A stretch of DNA of 64,000 nt. Origin: Trichomonas vaginalis G3. Taxonomy: Eukaryota; Parabasalia; Trichomonadida; Trichomonadidae. The translations under genes were made by a program, and so were the position numbers. The stretch's first letter is position 1; every line of letters starts with the position of its first letter. The stretch lies in assembly GCF_026262505.1 (NCBI RefSeq), contig NC_067206.1, positions 20,543,319 to 20,607,318 of the forward strand. The letters run 5' to 3'. Positions 1 through 10,377 of the stretch are shown piece after piece. The notes under the pieces are model-generated. The model saw nothing but the letters and a program-made list of their open reading frames with translations. It was not told where the DNA came from and did not search any database.

Positions 1-1194
1 AAGGAAAGTTAAAAAGTTTGTTCATTCGTTATATAATAATGTTCAAAAATATGATTCAGTATGTGGTAAATATATTGACCCTTCAGAAGTTTTCAAGAAA
101 GCATGAAGAAGTTGATATCACTTTTGATATGATTATTCCGGTAAATGATTTGTTAGCATTTCAGGCGTTCGATGATTATCCTAAATCATTTGGTGATATC
201 ATTCTTAAATATTATGTTTTCAGGGATACTTTAGTATTTTGTCAGGTTGACCCGTTAAGAGTTGCTGATTTACAAAATTACGTTTATGAAAAGATAACTG
301 ATGAAAATTATGAAAAGATTATGAATCATGTTTATAAATATGATCGCAAATTCCAACAAATCGGACTTCCTGCCAAATTAATTACAAGCTTAGCCGCTAC
401 ATCTGCTGACGCAACAGTTGATGACGTTATTATTTCATGCACAAAGATGGAAGTTTTAGAGGATAAATGCATTACACCAGGATACGGTTTTAATTGAAGA
501 ATCAGTTAAAGCAATACCACGTTTATTCAGTAAGGAAGATCCATTCATGATTCCAGCTCAACATATTGACGTTCGTTCACTAAATGGAGGTTGCATCACT
601 CCTGAAGGTATTAGCTCAGATTTCTCATACGCTCTTCATAATGTTACAGATGTTGTGTTAACATTTCAAAGTGCAATGCAAAGAACGGTTTTAGAAAATC
701 CAATGCTTCGAGGTCTTCAGGTCACTATAGATTCAGAAACTTCCCCGATCAAGCGATGACCACAGTGGGTGACATATTCTTTACACGTATGCTTCAAGCT
801 TCTGATTTAGATGGAGTGAATGAATGCACGGAAGAATACGAGGACTCATTAACTAGACCACTGAATGATGATAATGGCACGCCATTAGCTAGAACATGGA
901 AAGACCAAACTTCATTCTTATGCACTATTCCAGTTCAACGTGATGGAGCGGGTATAATTCTTTGATGGATTAGAAACTTTCAATTCACAAGTTACAGTAC
1001 AAGTGAAAGCTTATCCAATCATTCAGGGTGAAAATGACACTTACTGTTCAAAGGTGACAAATCCTCCTCAGGTTTGGTTTACTAGGACTACGTATTGGAC
1101 ATGGACGGACGAAGGTTTGAAATATCATCCAACAGGTACACCACCACAGTATAGAAGTTCATATGATGAAATATTGATGAATAGAAATGTTTAA
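1..1194 (+). pseudogene. Maverick major capsid protein region, fossil
   Basis: This stretch corresponds to the last two thirds or so of the capsid gene seen at 11356-12996 and is nearly identical to it at the nucleotide level. The capsid proteins of Polintons are predicted double jelly-roll proteins of the adenovirus/PRD1 lineage. It lies just before the packaging ATPase region, as in the complete copy. It is broken and does not encode one continuous protein. Confidence 0.8.
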
Positions 1195-1218
1195 AATTAT
1201 AAATTTATTTTTGATTAA

Positions 1219-2028
1219 ATGGATTTAAATTCTGAAGAATTAGCAGGAGTATATAATACATACGTAGATGATATGATTAATGAAGCATTGAGTGATAATA
1301 GAAATGCTCTATCTAAGGAAAAATTAATGAAAATTCCATATTCTGAATGTTATTTAAATTCAATCACTGCAGCAATTGGTAAACAAAATAAAGGTAAAAC
1401 ATTAACGATATTAAAACAAATTATCATTATTGCTAAACTCCCCCTATTCCATGTGTTTAATTTATATCAACCGTTCAGGTTCACCTTCAGATGATACATT
1501 TGAATCTTTAAAGCATTTAATCAAAATTCCAATTATTTATTTATCACAAGAAGAAGCAGAAAGATTATTTAAAACTTTTTAATGTATAAAGAATTATATA
1601 ATAAATCAAGAAGCAAGGATTAGAGGATAAAATTATTGATAAACAACGGATGAATTATTTGAAACACTTTCTATATTTCAAATTTTGATAAAGAATTTTT
1701 TGCATTCACTAATTTTTCTAGATGATGCCGTGAAATCAAAACTATAACAATGAGAAATCATATTTTAATCAATTATTAACTCAATGTCGACACATTCAGT
1801 GTTCATTCTTTATGGCTGTTCAATATTTCAAAGCATTAAGCACAAACATTAAATCAAATCTATCAACACTTTCATTTTCAGTGGTTTTAGTCGTCAACAG
1901 TTGAACGTTATGCTTTATCAAGTGAATTTACCAATGAGCATTAATGAACTTTACACACAATATCAGCAATTAGGTGAACATGGAAAAATAATAGTTGATT
2001 TAAATAAAGGAGGTGTTAAATTTGATTA
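1219..2028 (+). pseudogene. Maverick genome-packaging ATPase region, fossil
   Basis: Counterpart of the ATPase gene at 13021-13836. The start and the P-loop (GKQNKGKT) are readable, and the downstream sequence matches the second copy throughout. Family role: FtsK/HerA-type (A32-like) ATPase that would drive DNA into a capsid. Spacing to the capsid region before it and the next gene after it is the same as in the complete element. The region is broken. Confidence 0.8.
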
Positions 2029-2069
2029 ACTTTTTATAATTAATTTTTATTTTTTATTTATAATTAAAC

Positions 2070-2498
2070 ATGACAGAAATAGCAAATCTTCTACAGGTTC
2101 CATTAAAACAAGGAACAAACAAAAAGGGTGCATATAATAGAACTATGAAAGTTCCAGACGGAATGAAAGAATTAGTTCATATTGTTGCCGGTCTTCAAAA
2201 GGATGTTAAACAAATGAGAAACGTTTTAACATTACCAGAAGCTCAAGCATATGCCAAACGTCATGGTCCAAATTGGGAAGCACACGAAGCAGACATTACG
2301 GGTCCAAATGGAAAACCCGATGGTATAAATGAAGTTTTCGTTACTGATGGTCAAGGTAATATTAAAGTCATAAATGGGTATAAATTAACTATATCTGATT
2401 ATCCTAAACGTAAAGCATATAATGAACGTTATCCTATGCAATTTGATGAAAATGGAAAAGCTGTTAAACAATACATTGGAGAAGGTGAAAATGATTAG
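2070..2498 (+). pseudogene. Maverick conserved virion-type protein, front part, fossil
   Basis: Corresponds to the front of the gene region 13878-14776. The segment [20 protein letters not shown] resembles a short domain I recall from proteins of large DNA viruses, so a structural or virion-associated role is likely but not proven. In this copy the similarity to the complete element ends near 2500 and the sequence passes into the start of the primase-helicase, which is a rearranged order. Treated as a fossil piece. Confidence 0.55.
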
Positions 2499-2615
2499 TT
2501 TTAAAATTATTTTTATTTTTTTATTCCTATATAAAAGACAGCAACAAACAACAACAACAACAACTATATCGTTTCTGATGAAAAAGTTATTGATTCATTA
2601 GCTGAGGAATTAGTT

Positions 2616-4850
2616 GTGGCAGAAACTAAAACCCTCAACGAAAGAATTGGTGAAAACAAGATTGATTTACATAACTACCTCAAACATGATGGAGGAAGAG
2701 GAAGGAAAACTGGTGTGGCTTTATTAGTAAATAAAATTTCAAATTTAACGATTATAGATGTTGATATCAATAAATCATACAATGATGAACTTAAAGAAAC
2801 AGTTAGAAAAGACATTTTATCAAAACTTTCGGATAAAGATGTTATCGTTAAAACTGCATCAGGAGGTCTTCACATTTATTGCAACACTAATTTCTTCTAT
2901 GCAATTTCGAACAGAATGATTAAATGTTATTCCTGCAATGATTATGATATTGACATAATGACTTCTATTGATGATTCAAAGCGTTCATTAGTGGTTATGG
3001 CTGATTCAAGAGTTCGCAAGAATGCAACAGAACCAATCAATACATACTCATTCATTCGTGGAAGTTATGATTCAACATTAACTAGAACAGTGAATGATAT
3101 ATTAAATGATTTGAATATTAAGGTAAGAGTTGAACAGAAGAATGAAGAAATAAAGAGTATAATGAATGAAAACAAAGATGTAAACATTGACGATAAACTT
3201 GCCCAGAGCATAGTTGATGGCATCTGTGATTTTGAAGTACATAATGATGGTGGAAACATGAATTTAGAAAAAGAAGTTACATTATTCACACTGTTTCAAG
3301 CAATTAATTCGTTACCGGATCATTTAATTAATGAAGCATACGATAACGTTTATAATTTCTGCAGCTTAACAGAAAATGCAAAAAGTAATTTTGAAAAAGC
3401 ACGTAGTAGATATGCACATTTAATGACTTCTCCATTTGTTTTAGTGAAGATTCTAAAACTATATCAAAAGGAATATTATGATGAATATGTTTTACCTTTA
3501 TTACGTAAGCCAAAAATAACATTTGATATAAAACTTGATGACTCGTTTTTGATAACAGATATTAGACGCAGGGCTGAAAATCATCAGTATAAAAACAGTT
3601 CTGAAGTAATTGAGGATTTATCACGTGTAATCCGTTTTGTAGATTGTGGAAATAAATATTTCATTCAAAAGGACTATAATATCCACGACAAAATGAATCA
3701 AATATCATTCGTTCTTCAATCAAACATGAAAGAGTCACTCAAAATGATTAAATTATTTAAAGAAGAAGGTAAAACCATAACAGCATGGGACGTACTATTA
3801 AATCAATTATCCTCATTAACCGTTAAGGGTGTTTGCTTTAAATCTGATTCCCCAGATGTTTTCTCAACGTTTCAGGGTTATAAATACAACATTCTCGAAA
3901 AACCAGATTACTCAAAAATTGAGATGTTTATGAATTTCATTAAAGAAGCCATTTGTGATAATAACGATGAAGTGTATAAATACCTTCTCGGTTGGATTGC
4001 ATCAATGATTCAACATCCAGGAATCAAGAATGAAACAGCAATTATTTTGAAAGGACTTCAGGGAACAGGTAAAAACAGATTTACAGACATTATTTCTGAA
4101 CTCCTCGCTGGTTATTCATGTAAAAACATTACTGAAATAAGTGAGCTAACGGGTAATTTCAACTCAGTAGTTGAAAATAAAATGTTTCTTGTACTTAATG
4201 AACTCAAGAATGTAGGTGAAGACAGACTTGCAAACTTCAACGCTTTGAAATCAATTATTACGGATAATCAAATTAGAATTAATGAAAAGAATCGACCCAG
4301 AAGAACAGCTCAGAATGTTGCAAACTTTATTTTCGTAACTAACAACGTCTACCCTGTCAAAATTGAAGTTGGAGACAGAAGATACGTAGTTTTAAGGGTT
4401 AATGGTAAATTTAAGGGTCAATTTGATTACTTCAAGAATTTAATGGATTCATGCACAAAGGAATTTTATGATAACCTTTTAACATATTTTATCAATTACG
4501 ACCTTTCATCATTTAATGTACGAATCATACCGATGACTGAAGCCAAACAAGATTTAATTGAATTATCATCAAATCCTTTAGATGTATGGATAAATACACA
4601 TTATGATGAATTGTGTGCAGGTATGACGTGTGAAAATGCTCTATTCTGCAAACCATCAGACATGAAAGACAAGAATTTCCAAATGAGCATTAAGGATAAA
4701 TGTGATAGGAAACAGGTAAGAATAGATGGTAAACAAACATGGTGTTATGTTTTGAAAGAAGAAATGAAAGGATTATATAAACAGGTTGAACCAAACGATA
4801 ATGAGGATTCATTTACTGACGATGAAATACCTGTAAATGAAGTTTTATAA
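2616..4850 (+). CDS. Maverick primase-helicase (prim-pol plus superfamily 3 helicase), copy 1
   Basis: Long open frame of about 744 residues in a fossil element. The N-terminal third resembles an archaeo-eukaryotic-type primase/prim-pol domain (IIDVDINKSYND, then TASGGLHIYCNT). The C-terminal third is a superfamily 3 helicase of the D5 type: Walker A GLQGTGKN, a Walker B-like MFLVLNEL and a sensor-like NFIFVTNN. Expected role is priming and unwinding during element replication. It is about 97% identical by eye to 19832-22144 but lies on the opposite strand relative to its element's capsid genes. A satellite array follows it directly. Confidence 0.8.
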   Translation: MAETKTLNERIGENKIDLHNYLKHDGGRGRKTGVALLVNKISNLTIIDVDINKSYNDELKETVRKDILSKLSDKDVIVKTASGGLHIYCNTNFFYAISNRMIKCYSCNDYDIDIMTSIDDSKRSLVVMADSRVRKNATEPINTYSFIRGSYDSTLTRTVNDILNDLNIKVRVEQKNEEIKSIMNENKDVNIDDKLAQSIVDGICDFEVHNDGGNMNLEKEVTLFTLFQAINSLPDHLINEAYDNVYNFCSLTENAKSNFEKARSRYAHLMTSPFVLVKILKLYQKEYYDEYVLPLLRKPKITFDIKLDDSFLITDIRRRAENHQYKNSSEVIEDLSRVIRFVDCGNKYFIQKDYNIHDKMNQISFVLQSNMKESLKMIKLFKEEGKTITAWDVLLNQLSSLTVKGVCFKSDSPDVFSTFQGYKYNILEKPDYSKIEMFMNFIKEAICDNNDEVYKYLLGWIASMIQHPGIKNETAIILKGLQGTGKNRFTDIISELLAGYSCKNITEISELTGNFNSVVENKMFLVLNELKNVGEDRLANFNALKSIITDNQIRINEKNRPRRTAQNVANFIFVTNNVYPVKIEVGDRRYVVLRVNGKFKGQFDYFKNLMDSCTKEFYDNLLTYFINYDLSSFNVRIIPMTEAKQDLIELSSNPLDVWINTHYDELCAGMTCENALFCKPSDMKDKNFQMSIKDKCDRKQVRIDGKQTWCYVLKEEMKGLYKQVEPNDNEDSFTDDEIPVNEVL

Positions 4851-4865
4851 AGTATGATTGGAATT

Positions 4866-5690
4866 TATTTTTGCCTTCCTCTTTTCGTACCTGTGTTGTC
4901 AAAATGTCATCTTGTCTCATTTTTTAAAAGAAGTTAAATGACCTGGTGGCACATGGTGACCTGGTGACACCTTCAGTTCTTCAAAAATAAGTTATTTTTG
5001 CCTTCCTATTTTCGTACCTGTGTTGTCAAAATGTCATCTTGTCTCATTTTTTAAAAGAAGTTAAATGACCTGGTGACACATGGTGACCTGGTGACACCTT
5101 CAGTTCTTCAAAAATAAGTTATTTTTGCCTTCCTCTTTTCGTACCTGTGTTGTCAAAATGTCATGTTGTCTCATTTTTTAAAAGAAGTTAAATGACCTGG
5201 TGACACATGGTGACCTGGTGACACCTTCAGTTCTTCAAAAATAAGTTATTTTTGCCTTCCTCTTTTCGTACCTGTGTTGTCAAAATGTCATCTTGTCTCA
5301 TTTTTTAAAAGAAGTTAAATGACCTGGTGACACATGGTGACCTGGTGACACCTTCAGTTCTTCAAAAATAAGTTATTTTTGCCTTCCTATTTTCGTACCT
5401 GTGTTGTCAAAATGTCATCTTGTCTCATTTTTTAAAAGAAGTTAAATGACCTGGTGGCACATGGTGACCTGGTGACACCTTCAGTTCTTCAAAAATAAGT
5501 TATTTTTGCCTTCCTATTTTCGTACCTGTGTTGTCAAAATGTCATCTTGTCTCATTTTTTAAAAGAAGTTAAATGACCTGGTGACACATGGTGACCTGGT
5601 GACACCTTCAGTTCTTCAAAAATAAGTTATTTTTGCCTTCCTCTTTTCGTACCTGTGTTGTCAAAATGTCATGTTGTCTCAAACTTTAGA
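4866..5690. repeat. 127-bp satellite array of Maverick copy 1, about 6.5 units
   Basis: The sequence gtacctgtgttgtcaaaatg recurs at 4887, 5014, 5141, 5268, 5395, 5522 and 5649, an exact 127-base period. Units are nearly identical. Each holds direct copies of a short core (gacctggtgacac) and a T-rich spacer. The unit is related to the 121-bp unit flanking the primase-helicase of copy 2. It has no coding capacity. Here it lies only downstream of the primase-helicase. Confidence 0.95.
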
Positions 5691-5723
5691 ACGGCATAAT
5701 TTAAATTTTTATTTTTATCATAA

Positions 5724-5888
5724 ATGAATACCCCACAAGCTCAAAATTTACCACGAATCATAACAAGGGAGGAAATGATAAAAATGATGCAAGAACATGT
5801 TAAAAATAACAAACCACTAAAATTGAGAAAATGTGGTTATGCAGTAATGATGGAAAGAGAGATGTTGTCGAAGAGGAATAAAAATTAA
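5724..5888 (+). CDS. Small basic Maverick protein, copy 1 (54 aa)
   Basis: ATG-initiated 54-codon frame preceded by the T-rich leader typical of this element (tttttatttttatcataaatg). It is preserved with only a few replacements in copy 2 (23641-23805), which supports a real gene. The protein is rich in Lys and Arg with a predicted helical middle (ITREEMIKMMQE). The stop codon overlaps the end of the convergent gene at 5885-6181. I do not recognise the family. Confidence 0.6.
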   Translation: MNTPQAQNLPRIITREEMIKMMQEHVKNNKPLKLRKCGYAVMMEREMLSKRNKN

Positions 5889-6181
5889 ATTTGGATAGAG
5901 TTTAAAAATTCATCTTTATTAAATTCATCTCTTCCAACCAATTTATTTATTCTATTAAATTCTTTTATTTTTGCTTCACTCAGTTTAATGATTGAACGGT
6001 AAGTTTCTAATTTTTCGATTATTTCTTTCCTCTCTTTATCGTTTTCAGTTCCATTAGTTTTATTGTTTTCAACCCCACCGCATTGCGACTTCTTTTTGTA
6101 ATAGCATATTTTTGATTTAATTCTGTTTAGTTTCTTTTTATATTCATTGTCTGGACTCTTGACTGCTTTGTTGTCACTCAT
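5885..6181 (-). CDS. Small coiled Maverick protein, copy 1 (98 aa)
   Basis: Starts at ATG 6181 after a T-rich leader. Lys/Glu-rich and predicted helical (KERKEIIEKLETYRSIIKLS). Copy 2 has the same gene at 23802-24074, slightly shorter. It lies 20 bases downstream of the integrase on the same strand, so the two may be expressed together. No family recognised. Confidence 0.6.
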   Translation of the reverse strand: MSDNKAVKSPDNEYKKKLNRIKSKICYYKKKSQCGGVENNKTNGTENDKERKEIIEKLETYRSIIKLSEAKIKEFNRINKLVGRDEFNKDEFLNSIQI

Positions 6182-6201
6182 TTCTTACGAAATAAAAAAA
6201 A

Positions 6202-7707
6202 TTAAATATTATTTAAATATAATGGAGTAATAAAATAAATCGGAATTTCTATTAATTTATTGTCAACTTCAACTAATGCATTGCCGTTAATATATCTAAC
6301 AAATTCAGCTATTGTGTCAAATCTTCGTCTTCTTTTTGTCATTGATTTATCGGTTTTTCCATAATCGAGATGAATCAAAACTTTATCCCCTTGTTTAAAA
6401 TTCATGAGCCCCGAATTAATTTGTTCACGTTTAACATCATTCAACCTTTCCATTTGCTTTCTAATATATTCCCATTCTTTTGAAATATCATTTTTCATTT
6501 CCACCGGTTTCATGTTTATAGTTCTATGCCATGTATTATTGTAATAATATACTAACTGCTGTATGATGAAGTCATGATTTCCATCCCAGTATATCTGACC
6601 GTTAACCCCTAACGCATCTCTAAGAGTTCTCATTACCGCATCAACTATTTTATTATGAAACGTATATGGAGAGGATGAAAAGTAAAAATTAATTTGTGGG
6701 AAATAATGAGCCATAGCTGCCTGAAATCCTTTATCACCATCACCCCTGATATTATCTACTCTTTCATGATCTAGTAAGTACTGAATAGCTCTTCTTGTTT
6801 CCTGTTCTGTTTTCCCTTTCACTGGAATGCAATATAAATATCTAGTGTTAATGTTAATGGCAAATAAATAAGTAACGTTTCCTTTTGAATATTCCAGATG
6901 ATCGATTTCGTATGAATATGGATATGGAGCAAATGAAGGGCGACTAAATTTTTCCTTTAACGGTTGAATTTTCGGGTCAATTGGTTTATTTAATATCTTG
7001 AAATCCTTTTTAAAACCTTTTTGTTTCTTTGGTGATTGAAATGGATATAATAAAGTGAATGATGAAGGATTAACTGAAGGAGGAGGCGGTACTGTCGTTG
7101 GAGGTTTTGGTGTTGCAAGTGGTTTAATTTTATCTGCTTTGATTTTGGATTTCATTCCTTCCTTCATTAATTCTGGATGTATTCTATTCATTTGTTTTAA
7201 ATATGTTGTATATAAAGGTTTGATATACTTTCCCGCTTCGAGTTTATGTTGAAGGATGAATTCCAAAAGTTGATCTTCATTTAAAAGTCGGGCTGAATAT
7301 GGTTTAACTAATGAATCATAAATTAAAGCTTGTGCTTCATTTATGGTCTGAATGACCTGGGCGTTTTGCACCTTTTGTTTTTGTGGCTCAGGATTATATA
7401 AATTATATAATTCATCAATATCTTCTTCTGTTAATACTTTATTTTTGAAATCTTTCAACTGTTTAAGCTGTGATTTAGTTTTTCCCTTTATATATTCATT
7501 ATTTTTAATTTTGTCTTTAATTTCAGAAATTATTTTATTATGATATTTCAAAATTTCATTTTTATAATATGGATAATAATATTCCATATCATCACCCGTT
7601 ATATTGTTATCATATTTTTGGAGATATGCTTTTAAATCATAATAATTAAGAAAATTTTGATTAAATACTAAATCATCAATTAAAATTTTTAAATCTGTGT
7701 TATTCAT
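6202..7707 (-). CDS. Maverick integrase, retroviral-type DDE family, copy 1
   Basis: Open frame of 501 residues from ATG 7707. The N-terminal part is charged and helical, followed by a proline-rich linker (PKPPTTVPPPPSVNPSS). The catalytic RNase-H-like core contains YEIDHLEYSKGNVTYLF and IRGDGDKGFQAA, then a helix ending in MRTLRDALG. The C-terminal part resembles an SH3-like domain (GDKVLIHLDYGK). Family role: joins the terminal repeats to target DNA with a 6-bp duplication, which matches the perfect duplication around copy 2. Same strand and order as in copy 2. Confidence 0.85.
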   Translation of the reverse strand: MNNTDLKILIDDLVFNQNFLNYYDLKAYLQKYDNNITGDDMEYYYPYYKNEILKYHNKIISEIKDKIKNNEYIKGKTKSQLKQLKDFKNKVLTEEDIDELYNLYNPEPQKQKVQNAQVIQTINEAQALIYDSLVKPYSARLLNEDQLLEFILQHKLEAGKYIKPLYTTYLKQMNRIHPELMKEGMKSKIKADKIKPLATPKPPTTVPPPPSVNPSSFTLLYPFQSPKKQKGFKKDFKILNKPIDPKIQPLKEKFSRPSFAPYPYSYEIDHLEYSKGNVTYLFAININTRYLYCIPVKGKTEQETRRAIQYLLDHERVDNIRGDGDKGFQAAMAHYFPQINFYFSSSPYTFHNKIVDAVMRTLRDALGVNGQIYWDGNHDFIIQQLVYYYNNTWHRTINMKPVEMKNDISKEWEYIRKQMERLNDVKREQINSGLMNFKQGDKVLIHLDYGKTDKSMTKRRRRFDTIAEFVRYINGNALVEVDNKLIEIPIYFITPLYLNNI

Positions 7708-7833
7708 TTATATAAAAATAAAATCAATGTTTTAAGGGTGCCCGCCTCTTTGAATCATAGTATCAAAGCCATCATTAACGGTTCCTTTTGTCTCTTCTGT
7801 GGCATTTCATTAAAAATAAAATTTTAAATTGTA

Positions 7834-8415
7834 TTAAATAAATGGCATACAACATCCATTTTCACAACATACAGCCTTAGTGTGTGCTCCTGTTAATGCA
7901 GTCTTACGATTGTTAAGCGAGTCATTGACCCGTTTTAAGTTGTAAATTAATATTCTGACCATCAATATCACTTTATCATTTATTATATCCAAATAATTTT
8001 TAGGTGTTAATTGTTTATTTTGTCGTAAACTAACACCTTTCATTTTTTGTGCAATCTTTTTAAAATCACTTCCATCAATTGAACCGTTGAATGATGTATA
8101 ACACTTAGGACATAAAGCAACCATGTTATCACCTTGTTTCTCAATTGCTAAACCCAATAACTTCTTCTCATGTGCTTTTTCTTCAGCTTTATTCTTTAAT
8201 TTAGGTTTAAATTTCTCATCAAAACAAAAGAAATCAAAAGGTGCGAATTTGAAAATGTTTTTATCATAAAATTGTTTATCTGTAACAATTGCTTGAAATG
8301 CTTGAGTGTTAGGAAGACTTGGATCGCCAGCAATAGCCCAATAAGATGAATCAGTATCACCTTCAATGAAATGAAAACGATTAACATCCATGCATTTATA
8401 CATAAAATCATAAAT
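7834..8415 (-). pseudogene. Maverick DNA polymerase B, end portion, fossil
   Basis: Matches the C-terminal part of the family B polymerase region of copy 2. Motif C (EGDTDSSYW) and a downstream zinc-finger-like CPKCY are readable. The rest of the polymerase is absent here, and the sequence passes into a piece of a gene that sits at the other end of copy 2. A fossil piece of a rearranged element. Confidence 0.8.
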
Positions 8416-8759
8416 GAAACAAAGGAGGATGAAATAAATGAAAGTGGAGATGTTCAACAAAAAATAAACGTTGTTAAACCAATTACTGAAATAAAAATTT
8501 TTCATCTGTTGAAGAATTTAATGACTATTATGCTAATAATAAAAAATTATTTGAAGAATTGACAACATGTAAATTGAATAAAATGTTTAAAGTTGATGGA
8601 TTCAAAATTTCAAAAATAAAAGGGGTGATTAGTTTGAAATCTATTCCTCAATCAAGAATCACCTCATTAATGAAAATAGATGATTTAACAAAAAGAATAG
8701 AAATTATTGAAGAGCGAATGAATCAAATAATTGATTTCATAAATTCAAATAATCATTAG
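8416..8759 (+). pseudogene. Maverick short coiled protein, portion, fossil
   Basis: Nearly identical to the gene at 10378-10746, including VDGFKISKIKGV and the terminal IIDFINSNNH, read toward the nearby element end just as in copy 2. The family is unknown. Together with the terminal repeat this shows that the right end of copy 1 is equivalent to the left end of copy 2. Confidence 0.6.
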
Positions 8760-9059
8760 TTTCTAATTTCTTTTTTTTCTCGTTTATGAGGTCTTTGATT
8801 ATGACTCCATTGATTCCATGAAATTAAAAATTCACAATCTTCATTTTTTAAATTGAAGTTTAACCCATTCAGGATTTAAACAATGTTTAATTAATCGCGG
8901 AATATCTGACATCATCTATATATAGCTTCTTTTTTTTATTTCATTACATCATTTATGGGTTGAGTGTAAATGTCTTACGATTTGAAAATTTTTTAAATCT
9001 TGATTTATTCAAAAACGTAAGAATAAAAACCGTAAGAATCATACATTTTTTTACTTCAT

Positions 9060-9149
9060 ATGTTAAAAAAAATGATACAAAATCGTTCAATATCGTGTGA
9101 ATTCTTACGTTTACAAAAAAAGTCACACAACCCATCCTATCCTACTACT
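9060..9149. repeat. Right terminal inverted repeat of Maverick copy 1 (inner limit approximate)
   Basis: Reads as a diverged version of the terminal repeat of copy 2: ttcttacgtttacaaaaaaa, then gtcacacaacccatcc, ending cctactact. The 9-bp tip cctactact occurs twice in tandem, so the true end is 9149 or 9158. The other end lies outside the window. Confidence 0.75.
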
Positions 9150-9836
9150 CCTACTACTTCAAGAACACAATTAGGGATAATCTATTTGCTAGCATATTTA
9201 CTGTTGTTTTTACATGTATAGCATTCGTTGATAGTTATCCATGTAACATTTTCTTTATCTTTATGATGAAATTTTTAATTATGCAGTATTTTCATGTTTG
9301 AACGAATAATTTGAAAATACATATGTTAGAAAATACACACTCTTAATAATTTAACAAGAATTGACCAATTATTTTAATTCCTTTTGTGAAGTGCGTTAAC
9401 TCTGATTTTGTGATGTAATAGAATAATACCAAGACAATATAGTAAGTATCTTACTGTGAAATAATACTTACATCTTAAAATGTTTTTTCATAAACTTTCA
9501 TACACTTACAATAATTATTACCAGTACTATAATTATCATTGGCCAGTGTTAGCATGACACGATGTTAGATTGCTTTTTACTGTTTCCAATTAAATTCATA
9601 AAGATTAAAATACCATTATATTATAATTTAATCATAACAAATATACATCTTTAGTCCATTTCTATTCATATTACCCAAAATAAAAGAAATCTGATAGGGG
9701 CATCCAAAATTTGATAGATAATATTTGAATAGTTTACATCATTATGCCACTCAGATCCGATGTTTTCAAAAGGTGAAAGCAAAAAGTTTTAAATACGACT
9801 TATACTGGAAATTATTTTTGGCAAATTTGACAAAAA
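9150..9836. other. Host spacer between the two Mavericks
   Basis: About 690 bases of A+T-rich sequence matching neither element. I see no credible coding frame, RNA gene or repeat. Its right edge is the left target duplication of copy 2, so it is the original left flank of the chromosomal site continued at 31417. Confidence 0.7.
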
Positions 9837-9842
9837 TCGGTT
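9837..9842. repeat. Left target-site duplication of Maverick copy 2 (tcggtt)
   Basis: The hexamer tcggtt directly precedes the left terminal repeat and recurs at 31411-31416 directly after the right one. Six bases is the expected Polinton target duplication length. Confidence 0.95.
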
Positions 9843-10103
9843 AGTAGTAGGGTATGATGGGTTATGTGACTTTTTTTGTAAACGTAAGAATTCATACAAT
9901 ATTGAACGATTTTGTATCATTATTTTTAACATTAATTTTAAAATAATTTATTTTTTTTATTCTTACATAAATGACCCAACAAGTAAAACCAGATAAAATA
10001 GATTATCGAATTTTAGAGGATGGTGTTCCTGTTTATATTCAAAGATTTAAAGGGAAGCAATATTATAGAATTCTTAATCCTGAATACATAAAACATTTAT
10101 TTA
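9843..10103. repeat. Left terminal inverted repeat of Maverick copy 2
   Basis: 261 bases that read as identical to the reverse complement of 31150-31410. The outer half is non-coding and the inner half contains the start and first 44 codons or so of the gene 9971-10351. Confidence 0.95.
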
Positions 10104-10351
10104 AAAAGGAAGACTGTGAATTATTAAACGTTAATGAATATGAAACCAATAAATCAAAATTGAAATATAAATATATTGGAAGTGATGAAAGATGCAAAGA
10201 TAAAGATAAAGTTTATACAGTTTCATATAATGAATGGAAAACCAATAAGATAAGAAAACATTTAGGAGATTATGGGAAATGTTCTGAATTCTTCAAATCT
10301 AGTATGTACGAGAGAGTAAAAGAAATTAGAAATAATTATTTTCATGAATAA
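9971..10351 (+). CDS. Maverick terminal-repeat gene, left version (126 aa)
   Basis: ATG at 9971 follows the leader attcttacataa. The first 44 or so residues (VPVYIQRFKGKQYYRILNPE) lie inside the terminal repeat and are therefore repeated at the right end. The remainder is unique to the left end. The protein is basic and Tyr-rich. A role at the element ends, for example a terminal or end-binding protein, can be imagined, but I recognise no family and this is only inference from position. Confidence 0.6.
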   Translation: MTQQVKPDKIDYRILEDGVPVYIQRFKGKQYYRILNPEYIKHLFKKEDCELLNVNEYETNKSKLKYKYIGSDERCKDKDKVYTVSYNEWKTNKIRKHLGDYGKCSEFFKSSMYERVKEIRNNYFHE

Positions 10352-10377
10352 AAATAAACTTTAAAAATAAATTGAAA

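Larger units (their letters stand above)
1..9149. mobile_element. Maverick/Polinton copy 1, partial and rearranged fossil
   Basis: Large self-synthesising DNA transposon of virus-like ancestry. Only its right part is in the window, so its left end and target duplication cannot be seen. Segments in order: capsid region, packaging ATPase region, virion-type protein region, primase-helicase (plus strand), 127-bp satellite array, small basic gene, small coiled gene, integrase (minus), end of the polymerase (minus), part of a short gene matching 10378-10746, and a terminal repeat ending at 9149 or 9158. Most segments match the complete copy at 9843-31410 closely, so the two are of recent common origin. 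Gene order and orientation differ from that copy, and the fibre block and most of the polymerase are not present in this part. It is broken, with on the order of ten or more breaks. Confidence 0.9.

Noticed and set aside
4866-5690. Array considered as CRISPR
   Set aside because: Units are uniform 127-bp satellites without unique spacers, in a eukaryotic element.
8953-9135. 60-codon minus-strand frame at the end of copy 1
   Set aside because: It lies in the terminal repeat, is not conserved as coding in copy 2 and has a composition matching non-coding sequence.
9150-9836. Host gene interrupted by copy 2
   Set aside because: No coding frame continues from this spacer across the insertion point into 31417; the insertion seems to be upstream of a gene rather than within one.
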